64,000 bases of DNA from Frigoribacterium faeni (lineage in GTDB: Bacteria > Actinomycetota > Actinomycetes > Actinomycetales > Microbacteriaceae): contig NZ_JAAOYW010000002.1 of the NCBI RefSeq assembly GCF_011761235.1, positions 1,116,001 to 1,180,000 of the forward strand, written 5' to 3'. Made by a program: the position numbers and the translations under genes. The notes under the pieces were generated by a model. That model did no database searches, had not been told where the DNA came from, and worked only from the letters and a program-made list of their open reading frames with translations. This document shows, piece by piece, positions 1-7,701 of the stretch. Position 1 is the stretch's first letter. Each line of letters starts with the position of its first letter.

Positions 1-1
1 C

Positions 2-241
2 GCGCGGCTCGGCGGCGAGGGGGTCTCGCTCGAGGGGGTCAAGCGCATCCTCGAGCTCGAGAACCAGGTCACGGCGCTGCAGTCGCGGGTGCGCGAGCTC
101 GAGCGGGCGCTGGCCGACGAGATGGTCAACCGCCCCGGGTCGCGCGTCTTCGCCGCGGGCGAGAGCGGGGTCGTGCCGCTGCGGCACGGCACGCGCCCGT
201 CGCGGCAGACGTCGGTCGTCGTCTGGCGGCCGCTGCGCTGA
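2..241 (+). CDS. hspR: Heat-shock repressor HspR, 3' end only (MerR family)
   Basis: The frame is open from the left edge and encodes 79 residues before TGA. It holds the region following a MerR helix-turn-helix (GVSLEGVKRILELENQV, residues about 7-23 of the fragment), a leucine-heptad coiled coil of alternating Glu/Arg, and a tail ending VVVWRPLR, all typical of actinobacterial HspR. HspR represses dnaK and clpB by binding HAIR inverted repeats, normally with DnaK as co-repressor. The fit is strengthened by a HAIR-like site just upstream of the clpB gene in this same window (12051-12071). The DNA-binding half lies outside the window, so the usual dnaK-grpE-dnaJ-hspR operon cannot be confirmed here. 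Confidence 0.82.
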   Translation, partial: ARLGGEGVSLEGVKRILELENQVTALQSRVRELERALADEMVNRPGSRVFAAGESGVVPLRHGTRPSRQTSVVVWRPLR

Positions 242-363
242 GGCCCGGGCCGCCGCGCAGGGGCGCCGGTGCCCGCTCCGCCGGCGGCCGGGGGCGGCTG
301 CGCGCGGTGGCTGCTCCGCCGGAGGCCGCCGGCGTGGTGCCCGCCGGGCGCTAGCGTGGGCAG

Positions 364-1512
364 GTGATCGACTTCGCGCAGCTCCGCCGGTGGCCCGACA
401 TCGAGGCCCCCGAGCTCGTGGCGCACGACGCGACCGACCGCCTCCTGCTCGACACCGCGGCCGAGGTCGCGGCCGACGTGCTGACCGGCCACCCCGGCGA
501 CGTCGTCGTGGTCGGCGACCGGCACGGCGCGCTGACCCTCGGCGCCGCCGAGCTGGTGCGGGCGTCCGGCGGCGCGGCCGCCGCCGCCGACCCCGTCGTG
601 CGCGTGCACCAGGACTCCCTGGCCGGCGAGCTCGCCCTCGCCGCCAACGCCGCGCGCCTCGTGCCCGCCGCCCGCTGGGCCGGGCACGACCTCGAGCCCG
701 CGCTGGTCGCCGGCGCCCGTCTCGTGCTGCTGCAGCTGCCGCGCGGGCTCGACGCCCTCGACGAGATCGCCGAGCTCGTCGCCGAGCACGCCCACCCCGA
801 CGTCGTCGTGCTGGCGGGCGGCCGCGTCAAGCACATGACCCGCGCCATGAACGACGTGCTCGCCCGCCGCTTCGACGCGGTGTCGGCGGGGCTGGCGCGC
901 CAGAAGTCGCGGGTGCTGACCGCGCGCGGTCCCCGTCGAGGAGGCGGCGCCTCCTGGCCTCGCACGTCGCGCCACGGCGACCTGGTCGTCGCCGCGCACG
1001 GTGCGGCGTTCGCCGGCTCGACGATCGACATCGGCACCCGGGCCCTGCTGGCCGAGCTCGGCGGGGTCGCGCCCGAGGCCCGCGAGGTCGTCGACCTCGG
1101 CTGCGGCACGGGCGTGCTCGCGGTGTCGTTCGCCCTCGCGCGGCCGGGGGCGCACGTCGTCGCCACCGACCAGTCCGCCGCCGCCGTCGCGTCGGCCCGC
1201 CTCACCGCCGAGGCGAACGGCGTGGCCGACCGGGTCGACGTCGTCCGCGACGACGCGGCGGCGTCGCTGCCGGCGGGGTCGGTCGACGTGGTGCTGCTCA
1301 ACCCGCCGTTCCACGTCGGGGCGACGGTGCACACCGCCATCGCGCACAAGCTGTTCGAGGCCGCGGCCCGCGTGCTGCGGCCGGGCGGCGAGCTGTGGTG
1401 CGTGTGGAACTCGTCGCTCGGCTACCGCCCCGAGCTGTCCCGCGTCGTGGGCCCCACGACCCAGGTGTCCCGCACCGCGAAGTTCACGGTGACGCGGTCC
1501 GTGCGCCGCTGA
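364..1512 (+). CDS. Class I SAM methyltransferase, RsmC/RlmG type
   Basis: 382 residues. The C-terminal half carries the SAM-binding glycine loop VVDLGCGTGVLAV (about residues 241-253) and the NPPFH motif (about 315-319), the signature of N2-guanine rRNA methyltransferases such as RsmC and RlmG. The N-terminal half resembles the degenerate second methyltransferase domain of those enzymes, with a conserved-looking KHMTRAMN and RQKSRVL stretch. The likely role is rRNA guanine methylation, substrate undetermined. The GTG start has no Shine-Dalgarno, but TAGCGT at 352-357 ends 6 nt before it, suggesting a leaderless mRNA. Oddity: around residues 193-199 the chain PRRGGGASWP is encoded by a 17-bp palindrome (939-955) and looks like a low-complexity insertion between the two domains. 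Confidence 0.82.
   Translation: MIDFAQLRRWPDIEAPELVAHDATDRLLLDTAAEVAADVLTGHPGDVVVVGDRHGALTLGAAELVRASGGAAAAADPVVRVHQDSLAGELALAANAARLVPAARWAGHDLEPALVAGARLVLLQLPRGLDALDEIAELVAEHAHPDVVVLAGGRVKHMTRAMNDVLARRFDAVSAGLARQKSRVLTARGPRRGGGASWPRTSRHGDLVVAAHGAAFAGSTIDIGTRALLAELGGVAPEAREVVDLGCGTGVLAVSFALARPGAHVVATDQSAAAVASARLTAEANGVADRVDVVRDDAAASLPAGSVDVVLLNPPFHVGATVHTAIAHKLFEAAARVLRPGGELWCVWNSSLGYRPELSRVVGPTTQVSRTAKFTVTRSVRR
939..955. repeat. AGGAGGCG palindrome inside the methyltransferase gene
   Basis: AGGAGGCG, one central G, then CGCCTCCT: a perfect 8-bp inverted repeat within coding sequence. The same core recurs as a palindrome at 24086-24099 and, imperfectly, at 61819-61858. Confidence 0.6.
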
Positions 1513-1555
1513 CCGGACCTGCCCGCGCCGGCGGGCCCGCCGGCCCGTCCCCGGC

Positions 1556-2002
1556 TCAGGCGTCGTCGAGCGTCAGGGTCGGCTCGGCCTCGTCGAGCCG
1601 CAGCGAGCTGTCGACGTAGTGCAGCAGGGCGAGGGCGTACGCGTCCTCCGCCTCGGGGGCCGCGAAGCGCTCCTCGGCGCCGCCGACGACGACCAGCACC
1701 TCGTGCTCGTCTCCCTGCCGACTCAGCGACCGGAACGACCCGGCCAGCAGGAGGCGCAGCTGGTCCTCCCGAGGCAGCCAGAGCGAGTCGTCGGCCGCGA
1801 CCGAGTCGAGGGCCCACTCCGTCGTGCCGTTGAAGCCGAGCACGGTGCCCGTCGGGTGGTCGTGGGCCTCGATCGTCATGTCGCTGAGCGTGAACACGTC
1901 GTCGGCGAAGGCGGGGGTGTCGATGACGAATCGGTCGCCCGGTGCCGGCCGCCAGCGCAGGCCGGCGTCGTGCAGGCGGCGGGCGAGGTCGACGCTGATC
2001 AT
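1556..2002 (-). CDS. Conserved hypothetical protein, 148 aa
   Basis: A soluble acidic protein with no signal peptide, membrane segment or recognised catalytic motif. It begins MISVDLARRLHDAGLRW, has a central beta-rich stretch (FVIDTPAFADDVFTLSDMTI) and a Leu/Arg-rich helix followed by EHEVLVVV. I do not recognise the family with certainty; similar short proteins occur in Microbacteriaceae without known function. The ATG at 2002 is preceded by CATCAT ending 6 nt upstream and no ribosome-binding site, so the message may be leaderless. It converges on the methyltransferase gene (43 bp between stops). Confidence 0.7.
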   Translation of the reverse strand: MISVDLARRLHDAGLRWRPAPGDRFVIDTPAFADDVFTLSDMTIEAHDHPTGTVLGFNGTTEWALDSVAADDSLWLPREDQLRLLLAGSFRSLSRQGDEHEVLVVVGGAEERFAAPEAEDAYALALLHYVDSSLRLDEAEPTLTLDDA

Positions 2003-2076
2003 GCCCCCATGATGCGCCGCCGGGCCTCCGCGGCGCCCGAGCCGTCAGCCGGGCGGCGGCGTGGTCGGGAGACGGG

Positions 2077-2106
2077 CGAGGCCCCGACCGTGTGGTCGGG
2101 GCCTCG
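2077..2106 (-). terminator. Hairpin terminator after the first DUF3060 lipoprotein gene
   Basis: A perfect 13-bp stem, CGAGGCCCCGACC at 2077-2089 pairing with 2094-2106, around a GTGT loop. It sits 23 bp beyond the stop of the minus-strand lipoprotein gene at 2129. There is no U-tract, as is common in GC-rich actinobacteria. The stem is identical to that of the terminator at 5275-5304. Confidence 0.8.
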
Positions 2107-2128
2107 TGGGGCGGTGCGTGGCGTGGGG

Positions 2129-2545
2129 TCAGCCGGCGGTGACGGTGTTGTTCTCGCCGCCGAGGATCTCGGGGGCGTCGCCGGTGTAGGTGACGGTGTT
2201 GCCGATGCCCTCGAAGGCGAGCTTCGTGGTGGGCCCGATCTCGATGGTGGTGTCGTCGACGAGGACGTAGACGTTCTCGCAGCCGTCGGGCAGTGTCGCC
2301 TTGCCGTCCTCGACCTCGTTGCCGGTGATGAGGGCCTGGCCGTCGGTGCAGGTGCCCGTGGGCGGAGCCTCGGTGCTGTCGGCGGCCGCGGCGTCGCCGT
2401 CGGCGGTGGCGCCGTCGGTGGGTGCGGCGGCGGACGACGACGCGGAGGGGGACTTCGTCGCCGTCGCGTCGTCGGCGGCGTTCGTGCAGCCGGCGAGGGC
2501 GGCGACGAGGGCGATGCCGGCGAGGGGGAGCAAGAGCTTCTTCAT
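2129..2545 (-). CDS. DUF3060-type secreted lipoprotein (copy 1)
   Basis: 138 residues. A signal peptide MKKLLLPLAGIALVAALAGC ends in a clear lipobox (LAGC, Cys20), so the product should be lipid-anchored on the outer face of the membrane. After a Ser/Ala/Asp/Thr-rich linker (about 21-62) comes a compact 75-residue domain starting TGTCTDGQALITGNEVEDG. It has two cysteines and short beta-strand repeats such as GNTVTYTGDAPEILGG and NNTVTAG, resembling DUF3060 (a beta-helix-like fold of unknown function). The second copy at 7272-7646 is almost identical in this domain but has a shorter linker. It is the distal gene after the Ig-repeat protein at 2657-5137, with a hairpin between them (2578-2606). 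Function unknown; the pairing with Ig proteins suggests an envelope partner. Confidence 0.8.
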   Translation of the reverse strand: MKKLLLPLAGIALVAALAGCTNAADDATATKSPSASSSAAAPTDGATADGDAAAADSTEAPPTGTCTDGQALITGNEVEDGKATLPDGCENVYVLVDDTTIEIGPTTKLAFEGIGNTVTYTGDAPEILGGENNTVTAG

Positions 2546-2577
2546 GATCGGGGTCTCTCGTGTCGGTGTTCTGAGGA

Positions 2578-2606
2578 GGCGGGGGCTGGTGGAGCCAGCC
2601 CCCGCC
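2578..2606 (-). terminator. Hairpin between Ig-repeat gene 1 and lipoprotein copy 1
   Basis: A perfect 12-bp stem, GGCGGGGGCTGG (2578-2589) with CCAGCCCCCGCC (2595-2606), loop TGGAG. It lies 50 bp downstream of the stop of the Ig-repeat gene and 32 bp upstream of the lipoprotein start. It may be a terminator or an attenuating/processing hairpin that lowers lipoprotein expression relative to the upstream gene. Confidence 0.7.
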
Positions 2607-2656
2607 GGGGTGGTGCGGGTGCTACGTCCGGGTGCCGGGCGTGGCGGTGACGCGGG

Positions 2657-5137
2657 TCACGCGCCGGGCGCGACGGTGACGGTGTGGGTGGTGGTGACGG
2701 GGTCGCCGTCCTTGGGGGTGTAGGTGACGTCGAGGGTGTAGCGCTGGTGGTTGAGGTCGCCGGTGGCGGTCCAGGTGCCGTCGTCGCGGACGGTGGTCTT
2801 GATGACCTGGCGGCCGTTGCCGGCCTTCATCTCGACGGTGGCTCCGGTGGTGCCGGTGCCGCTGAAGGTCACGCGGTAGTCCGGGGCGGTGACCGTCGAG
2901 CCGTCGGCGGGGGTCGTGATGGCGAAGGGCTTCTCCACGCCGGCGCTGTTCTGCACGACGACGGTGGTGGTGCCGGTCACCGGGGTGCCGCCGGGCACGG
3001 TGTAGCTGGTGGCGAGGTCGTACCGCTGGGCGGTCAGGTAGCTCGTGCCGCTCCAGGTGCCGTCGGCGCCGACGAGGGTGTCGACGACACGGCGGCCGCT
3101 GCCGGCCGTGAGGACCACGCGGGCGCCGGTGGTGCCCGTGCCGGTGAAGGTGACCTGGCCGTCGGGTGCGACGACCGTGGCGCCGTTCGCCGGCGCGGTG
3201 ATGGCGAAGGGCTTCTCGACGCCGGCGGTCTTCTTCACGATGACGGTGAAGGGGTTGTCCGTGACGGCGCCCTGGTGGGTCACGACGGCGTTGAGGTTCT
3301 GCGTGCCGAACCCGACGGAGCCGCTGGCCGACCAGGTGCCGGTGTCGCCGACGGTCGCGGTGTCGATGACGCGGGCGTTGTAGGTGTTCACGATCTGGAC
3401 GGTGTCGCCGGTGGTGCCGCGTCCGGTGAAGGTGACCTTGTTCGTCGGCGCGATGATCGTCTGGCCGTTGGTGGGGCTGACGAGGGCGAAGGGCTGCTCG
3501 ACGCCGGCGTTCTTGCGGACGACGATGTCGATGTAGTTGTTCTCGATCGTGCCGTTGAGGTCGACCTTGGCGCGGATCTTCTGGTTGCCGGAGCCGACGG
3601 AGCCGGTGGTGGACCAGGTGCCGTCCTCGCCGATCGTGGCGGTGCCGATGACGCGGCTGTTGAACGCGTTCATGATCTCGACCACGGCGCCGGTGGTGCC
3701 GCGACCGGTGAAGGTCACCTCGTACTTCGGCGCGATGACCGTCTCGCCGTTCGACGGGCTCGTGAAGGCGAAGGGCTGTGTGACGCCGGTGCCGTCGGGG
3801 TTGATGGTCACGGTGGCGACGGTGGTGTTGGCGCCCTTGCCGGCCTGGGTCACCTCGAGCACGTGACGCTTGTTGTCCAGCTGCGTGGTCGTGGTCAGGT
3901 GCCAGGTGCCGTTCGCGATGACGGTGGCGGTGCCGATGACGTTCTGCGTGCCCTGCTCGCGGACGGTGATGGCGGCGCCGGACTCGCCGCGACCGTCCAT
4001 CGGGAGGCGGCCGCCGTCGTGGGCGAGGCCCTCCACGGGGGTCGTGATGGTGACGGCGGCGCCGTAGGGCACGGTGGCGGAGACCTGGCCGGCGACGTCT
4101 CCGCCGACTTCCTGACGGACCCGCACGGGGTAGTCGCCGCCGGCCTTCGGGGCGGGGATGCTGGTCGACCACGCGCCGGAGCCGGTCAGGGCCGTGGTGC
4201 GGGCGAGCTCGGTGCCCGCGGCGTCGGTGACGACGACGGTCGCGCCGGGCTGGGCGGCACCGCTGAGCACGGCGTTCTGGGCACGGTCGGCCGGGAAGGA
4301 CGCGGTCGCGGTCAAGGTCGCGACGGGCAGGTTGACCTGCACCGTCGTCGTCCCGGTCTTCACGCTGTTCTCGTACTGCTCGAGGGTCACGGTGTTCGAC
4401 CCCAACGCGAGACCGGTCAGCGTGTACGACCACGCGCCGGTGCTCGAGGCCTGGACCTGCTCGCGGCCGTTGATGACGACGTAGGCGCCGGGTGCGGCGT
4501 TGCCGGAGATCTGTGCGGTCCGCGCCGAGACGTCGACCGAGTCGACACCGCCCGTGAAGATCGCCTTGAGCAACGTGGTGTCGATGAGAGTCGCCTGCGA
4601 CGAGTTCCTCCACGTGACGTACGTGCCGTTCGGGCTCTCCAGCATCCACGTCCGAGGGGTGACGAGGGGCGCGATCGTCAAGCCCCCGTTCGCGCGCCAC
4701 CAGGAGAACGTCTGGTTGGCGCCGCCACTGCAGGTCTGGGGCTGGATGGGCGTCTCGCTCGGATCCGCACCGATCTGCAGGCACACGTTCGATGCCGCGC
4801 CGGTCCCTCGCACCGGGCCTGACGAGCCGACCCTGGGGAAGGTCCAGATCGCGGGGTCGGGCGTCTTGGCGGCGTCCGTCCAGAGCAGGTTCCGTGCGGG
4901 GACCCCCGTGCTCACGGCGTAGCGCTTCGCGTCACCGGGGTGGTAGGTGATGAACGGTCCCCTGAGCTCGGCGGGCGCGGCAGTGGTGGAGCTGGTCTCG
5001 TCCGTGACGGCAGTGGCGGCGGGGCCGTCAGGGGCGGCGGGGGCGGCCATGGCGGCCTCCGTGCCGAAGCTGAGCCCCGTGACGATCGTGGCTGCGGCGA
5101 GCCCGACCGCGCCGGCGCGCTTGAGTGTGGTCTTCAT
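2657..5137 (-). CDS. Secreted Ig-repeat protein 1 with lectin-like head (7 modules)
   Basis: 826 residues from the ATG at 5137. This start is chosen because AGGAAG lies about 10 nt upstream and the chain then opens with a signal peptide (MKTTLKRAGAVGLAAATIVTGLS, cleavage near AMA). Residues about 40-170 form a head with two Cys (SNVCLQI, PQTCSGG) and a ricin-like NQTFSWW motif. Seven Ig-like beta modules of about 85-95 residues follow. The last four each begin with a PFA[FIL]-x-[ST]P hinge, e.g. GVEKPFAITTPADGS. No LPxTG motif or C-terminal membrane segment is present, so it is probably released or held non-covalently. Three paralogs lie upstream on the same strand (5358-7241, 7702-9606, 9735-11912). 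It has its own promoter (5191-5219). The role in adhesion, glycan binding or matrix formation is inferred, not shown. Confidence 0.85.
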   Translation of the reverse strand: MKTTLKRAGAVGLAAATIVTGLSFGTEAAMAAPAAPDGPAATAVTDETSSTTAAPAELRGPFITYHPGDAKRYAVSTGVPARNLLWTDAAKTPDPAIWTFPRVGSSGPVRGTGAASNVCLQIGADPSETPIQPQTCSGGANQTFSWWRANGGLTIAPLVTPRTWMLESPNGTYVTWRNSSQATLIDTTLLKAIFTGGVDSVDVSARTAQISGNAAPGAYVVINGREQVQASSTGAWSYTLTGLALGSNTVTLEQYENSVKTGTTTVQVNLPVATLTATASFPADRAQNAVLSGAAQPGATVVVTDAAGTELARTTALTGSGAWSTSIPAPKAGGDYPVRVRQEVGGDVAGQVSATVPYGAAVTITTPVEGLAHDGGRLPMDGRGESGAAITVREQGTQNVIGTATVIANGTWHLTTTTQLDNKRHVLEVTQAGKGANTTVATVTINPDGTGVTQPFAFTSPSNGETVIAPKYEVTFTGRGTTGAVVEIMNAFNSRVIGTATIGEDGTWSTTGSVGSGNQKIRAKVDLNGTIENNYIDIVVRKNAGVEQPFALVSPTNGQTIIAPTNKVTFTGRGTTGDTVQIVNTYNARVIDTATVGDTGTWSASGSVGFGTQNLNAVVTHQGAVTDNPFTVIVKKTAGVEKPFAITAPANGATVVAPDGQVTFTGTGTTGARVVLTAGSGRRVVDTLVGADGTWSGTSYLTAQRYDLATSYTVPGGTPVTGTTTVVVQNSAGVEKPFAITTPADGSTVTAPDYRVTFSGTGTTGATVEMKAGNGRQVIKTTVRDDGTWTATGDLNHQRYTLDVTYTPKDGDPVTTTHTVTVAPGA

Positions 5138-5190
5138 GGGAGTGATCTTCCTGTCGTGGCAGTCGGACTGCCGATCGTTGAGATGCCAAA

Positions 5191-5219
5191 ATGTTAGACG
5201 CCACACGCAAGATGCACAA
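5191..5219 (-). promoter_or_regulatory. Candidate promoter of Ig-repeat gene 1
   Basis: Minus strand reads TTGTGC (5214-5219), a 17-bp spacer, then TAACAT (5191-5196), followed by T. It lies about 55 bp upstream of the ATG at 5137 and downstream of the previous unit's terminator. The same TTGTGC / TAACATT pair with an 18-bp spacer precedes the gene at 9735-11912. Confidence 0.6.
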
Positions 5220-5274
5220 CAAGGCGGTGCACCCGGTGATGGGGGATCCGGCCGAGCGACCGCCGAGCGCACGA

Positions 5275-5304
5275 CGAGGCCCCGACCGTGGGGTCGGGGC
5301 CTCG
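5275..5304 (-). terminator. Hairpin terminator after Ig-repeat gene 2
   Basis: A perfect 13-bp stem (5275-5287 with 5292-5304, loop GTGG), identical in stem sequence to 2077-2106. It lies 53 bp beyond the stop at 5358 and marks the end of the four-gene unit 11912 to 5358. Confidence 0.8.
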
Positions 5305-5357
5305 TGGGGTGGCGCGAGCGTTCTGGGACTCGACGGGCGAAGGCGGAACGGAGCGCG

Positions 5358-7241
5358 TCAGGTGCCGGCTGCGCCGGGCTGGACCGTGATGGTGTAGGTG
5401 GTCGTGACGGGCGTGCCTCCCGCCGGGGTGTAGATGACGTCGAGGGTGTAGCGCTGGTGGCCGAGCTCGCCGACGGCGGTCCAGCTGCCGTCGTCCCGGA
5501 CGGTCGTCTTCATCACCTGGCGGCCGTTGCCGGCCTTCATCTCGACGGTGGCCCCGGTGCTGCCGGTGCCGGTGAAGGTGACGTGGTAGTCCGGTGCGAT
5601 GACCAACGAGCCGTCCGCCGGTGCGGTGATGGCGAAGGGCTCGTCCGCCCCGGGCGTGCTCCGCACGATGATCGTGAAGGGGTTGTCCGTGACGGTGCCC
5701 CGGTGGGTGACGAGGGCGGTCAGGTTCTGCACGCCGGGCCCCACCGACCCGCGGGCGGACCAGGTGCCGTCGGAACGGACAGTGGCGGTGTCGATGACAC
5801 GGCCGTTGTAGGTGTTCACGATCTGGACGGTGTCGCCGGTGGTGCCGCGGCCCGTGAAGGCGACCTCGTCGTTCGGCGCGACGACCGTCTGGCCGTTCGT
5901 CGGGCTCACGAGGGCGAACGGCTGGCTGACGCCGTCGTCGTCGGGGTTGATGGTGACCGTTGCCCGGGTGACGTTCGCGCCCTTGCCGGTCTGGGTGGCC
6001 TCGAGCACGTGCTTGCGGTCGTCGAGGGTGACGGTGGTGTTCCAGGCGCCGCTGGCGAGGACGGTGGCGGTGCCGATGACGTTCTGCGTGCCCTGCTCGC
6101 GGACGGCGACGGTGGCGCCGGCCTCGCCGCGGCCGCTCGTCGGCAGGCGTCCGCCGTCGTGGCCGAGGTCGGGGACTGGGGAGGTGATGCTGACGGCGGC
6201 GCCGTAGGGCACGGTCACCGAGATCTGGCCGTTCGGCTCTCCGTCGAGCTCTTGGTGGACGAGCACGGTACGGTCGCCGCCTGCCCCGGGCGCGGGGATG
6301 CCGGTCGACCACCGGCCGGAGCCGGTCAGGGCCGTGGTGCGGGCGAGCTCGGTGCCCGCGGCGTCGGTGACGACGACCGTGGCGCCGGGCTGTGCGCCGC
6401 CGCTCAGCACGGCGTCCTGGTTCCTGTCGCCGGGGAAGGAGGCGGTCGCGGTCACGCCGGCGACCTCGAGCGCGACCGCGAGGGCCGTCTCGGCGCTCTT
6501 GACGCCGTTCTCCCATTGTTCGAGCGGCACCCTGTTCGAGCCGAGAGCGAGGCCGGTGAGGTGGTAGTTCCACGTGCCGGCGGGCGAGACCTGGACCTGG
6601 TCGCGGCCGTCCACGACGATGTACGACCCGGGCTTGCCGCTCCCCGAGATGCGGGCGGAGCGGGCGGCGACGTCGACGGAGTCGACCCTCGCGGTCAGGG
6701 TCAGCAGGGCTGAGGCGTCGGTCTGCAGCGGGAACGAGTTCGTCGACGAGAACGCGAGGTAGACCTGCCGCGGCGGTCCCTCCTGGACGGCGCCGATCTG
6801 CTGCGTCGGCACGGCCGCGTTCCGCAGCGTCGTGCCGTCGTAGTACCACTGCGAGGCGATCCCCGGCTTGGCGCAGACCTCCTCGGTCATCGAGTACCAG
6901 TTCACGCGGAAGCCCTCCGCCGTCATCGACCAGCACGAGTCGGTGCCCAGCGAGCTCACGCCGGTGAGCTGGAAGTACCCGTTGCTCAGCTTGATCGGGG
7001 TCAACGCGACGGCGCCGGCCTGGGCCTCCGCGAGGGTCGGGTAGGGCGTCTGGCCTCGACCGTACGAGCCGTCGACGGCGCGGTACTGGGCGCCGTCCTT
7101 GAACACGAGCTTGATGGTCGCGGACGGGCTCGTGGGCGGGGCGTCCACGGCGGACGCCGGCGACGTGCCGACGGTGAGCCCGGTGACGATCGTGGCGGCG
7201 GCGAGCCCGAGCGCACCGGCGCGTCTCAGGGTGGTCTTCAT
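5358..7241 (-). CDS. Secreted Ig-repeat protein 2 (5 modules)
   Basis: 627 residues. The ATG at 7241 follows a good ribosome-binding site (AGGAAGGAA). Signal peptide MKTTLRRAGALGLAAATIVTGLTVG with cleavage near ASA. The head domain (about 35-180) diverges most from its paralogs: the Cys pair sits in TDSCWSMT and EEVCAKPG, and the aromatic motif is SQWYYDG rather than FSW. Five Ig-like modules follow: VDSVDVAARSARISG, TATASFPGDRNQ, AVSITSPVPDLGHDGG, QPFALVSPTNGQT and EPFAITAPADGS. No wall-sorting motif. The gene starts 30 bp after the second DUF3060 lipoprotein gene and is probably cotranscribed with it. Many modules are close to identical with protein 1, which suggests recent duplication and exchange of modules. 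Confidence 0.85.
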   Translation of the reverse strand: MKTTLRRAGALGLAAATIVTGLTVGTSPASAVDAPPTSPSATIKLVFKDGAQYRAVDGSYGRGQTPYPTLAEAQAGAVALTPIKLSNGYFQLTGVSSLGTDSCWSMTAEGFRVNWYSMTEEVCAKPGIASQWYYDGTTLRNAAVPTQQIGAVQEGPPRQVYLAFSSTNSFPLQTDASALLTLTARVDSVDVAARSARISGSGKPGSYIVVDGRDQVQVSPAGTWNYHLTGLALGSNRVPLEQWENGVKSAETALAVALEVAGVTATASFPGDRNQDAVLSGGAQPGATVVVTDAAGTELARTTALTGSGRWSTGIPAPGAGGDRTVLVHQELDGEPNGQISVTVPYGAAVSITSPVPDLGHDGGRLPTSGRGEAGATVAVREQGTQNVIGTATVLASGAWNTTVTLDDRKHVLEATQTGKGANVTRATVTINPDDDGVSQPFALVSPTNGQTVVAPNDEVAFTGRGTTGDTVQIVNTYNGRVIDTATVRSDGTWSARGSVGPGVQNLTALVTHRGTVTDNPFTIIVRSTPGADEPFAITAPADGSLVIAPDYHVTFTGTGSTGATVEMKAGNGRQVMKTTVRDDGSWTAVGELGHQRYTLDVIYTPAGGTPVTTTYTITVQPGAAGT

Positions 7242-7271
7242 GGAGTCGTTCCTTCCTCTCGTGGTGTGGGG

Positions 7272-7646
7272 TCAGCCGGCGGTGACGGTGTTGTTCTCGC
7301 CGCCGAGGATCTCGGGGGCGTCGCCGGTGTAGGTGACGGTGTTGCCGGTGCCCTCGAAGGCGAGCTTGGTGGTGGGCCCGATCTCGATGGTGGTGTCGTC
7401 GACGAGGACGTAGACGTTCTCGCAGCCGTCGGGGAGCGTCGCCTTGCCGTCCTCGACCTCGTTGCCGGTGATGAGGGCCTGGCCGTCGGTGCAGGTGCCC
7501 GTGGGCGGAGCCTCGGTGTCGTTCGCGGCGGCAGACGAGGACGCGGTGGGCGACGCCGTCGCCGTCGCGTCGTCGGCGGCGTTCGTGCAGCCGGCGAGGG
7601 CGGCGACGAGGGCGATTCCGGTGAGGGGGAGCAGGAGCTTGTTCAT
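7272..7646 (-). CDS. DUF3060-type secreted lipoprotein (copy 2)
   Basis: 124 residues. Signal peptide MNKLLLPLTGIALVAALAGC with lipobox LAGC, then a Ser/Ala/Thr linker and the same 75-residue two-cysteine domain as the copy at 2129-2545. In that domain I see a single difference (FEGTGN here, FEGIGN there), whereas the linker is 14 residues shorter. It lies between two Ig-repeat genes (55 bp after one, 30 bp before the next), so it should be made with them. Whether DUF3060 binds the Ig proteins is inference from pairing only. Ribosome binding may use the purine run GAGAGAG about 8 nt upstream of the ATG. Confidence 0.8.
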   Translation of the reverse strand: MNKLLLPLTGIALVAALAGCTNAADDATATASPTASSSAAANDTEAPPTGTCTDGQALITGNEVEDGKATLPDGCENVYVLVDDTTIEIGPTTKLAFEGTGNTVTYTGDAPEILGGENNTVTAG

Positions 7647-7701
7647 GGTCGATCTCTCTCGGTGGGGTGTTCGGGGGAGGCGGCGCTGGTGCGCCCGGGG
7701 G

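Noticed and set aside
2622-4784. Long Arg/His-rich minus-strand frame overlapping Ig-repeat gene 1
   Set aside because: Out-of-phase translation of the gene at 2657-5137; low-complexity RRHRHR composition and no start signal.
5358-5360. Possibility that Ig-repeat proteins 1 and 2 are a single split gene
   Set aside because: Each has its own signal peptide, RBS and full module set, and a terminator and promoter separate them.
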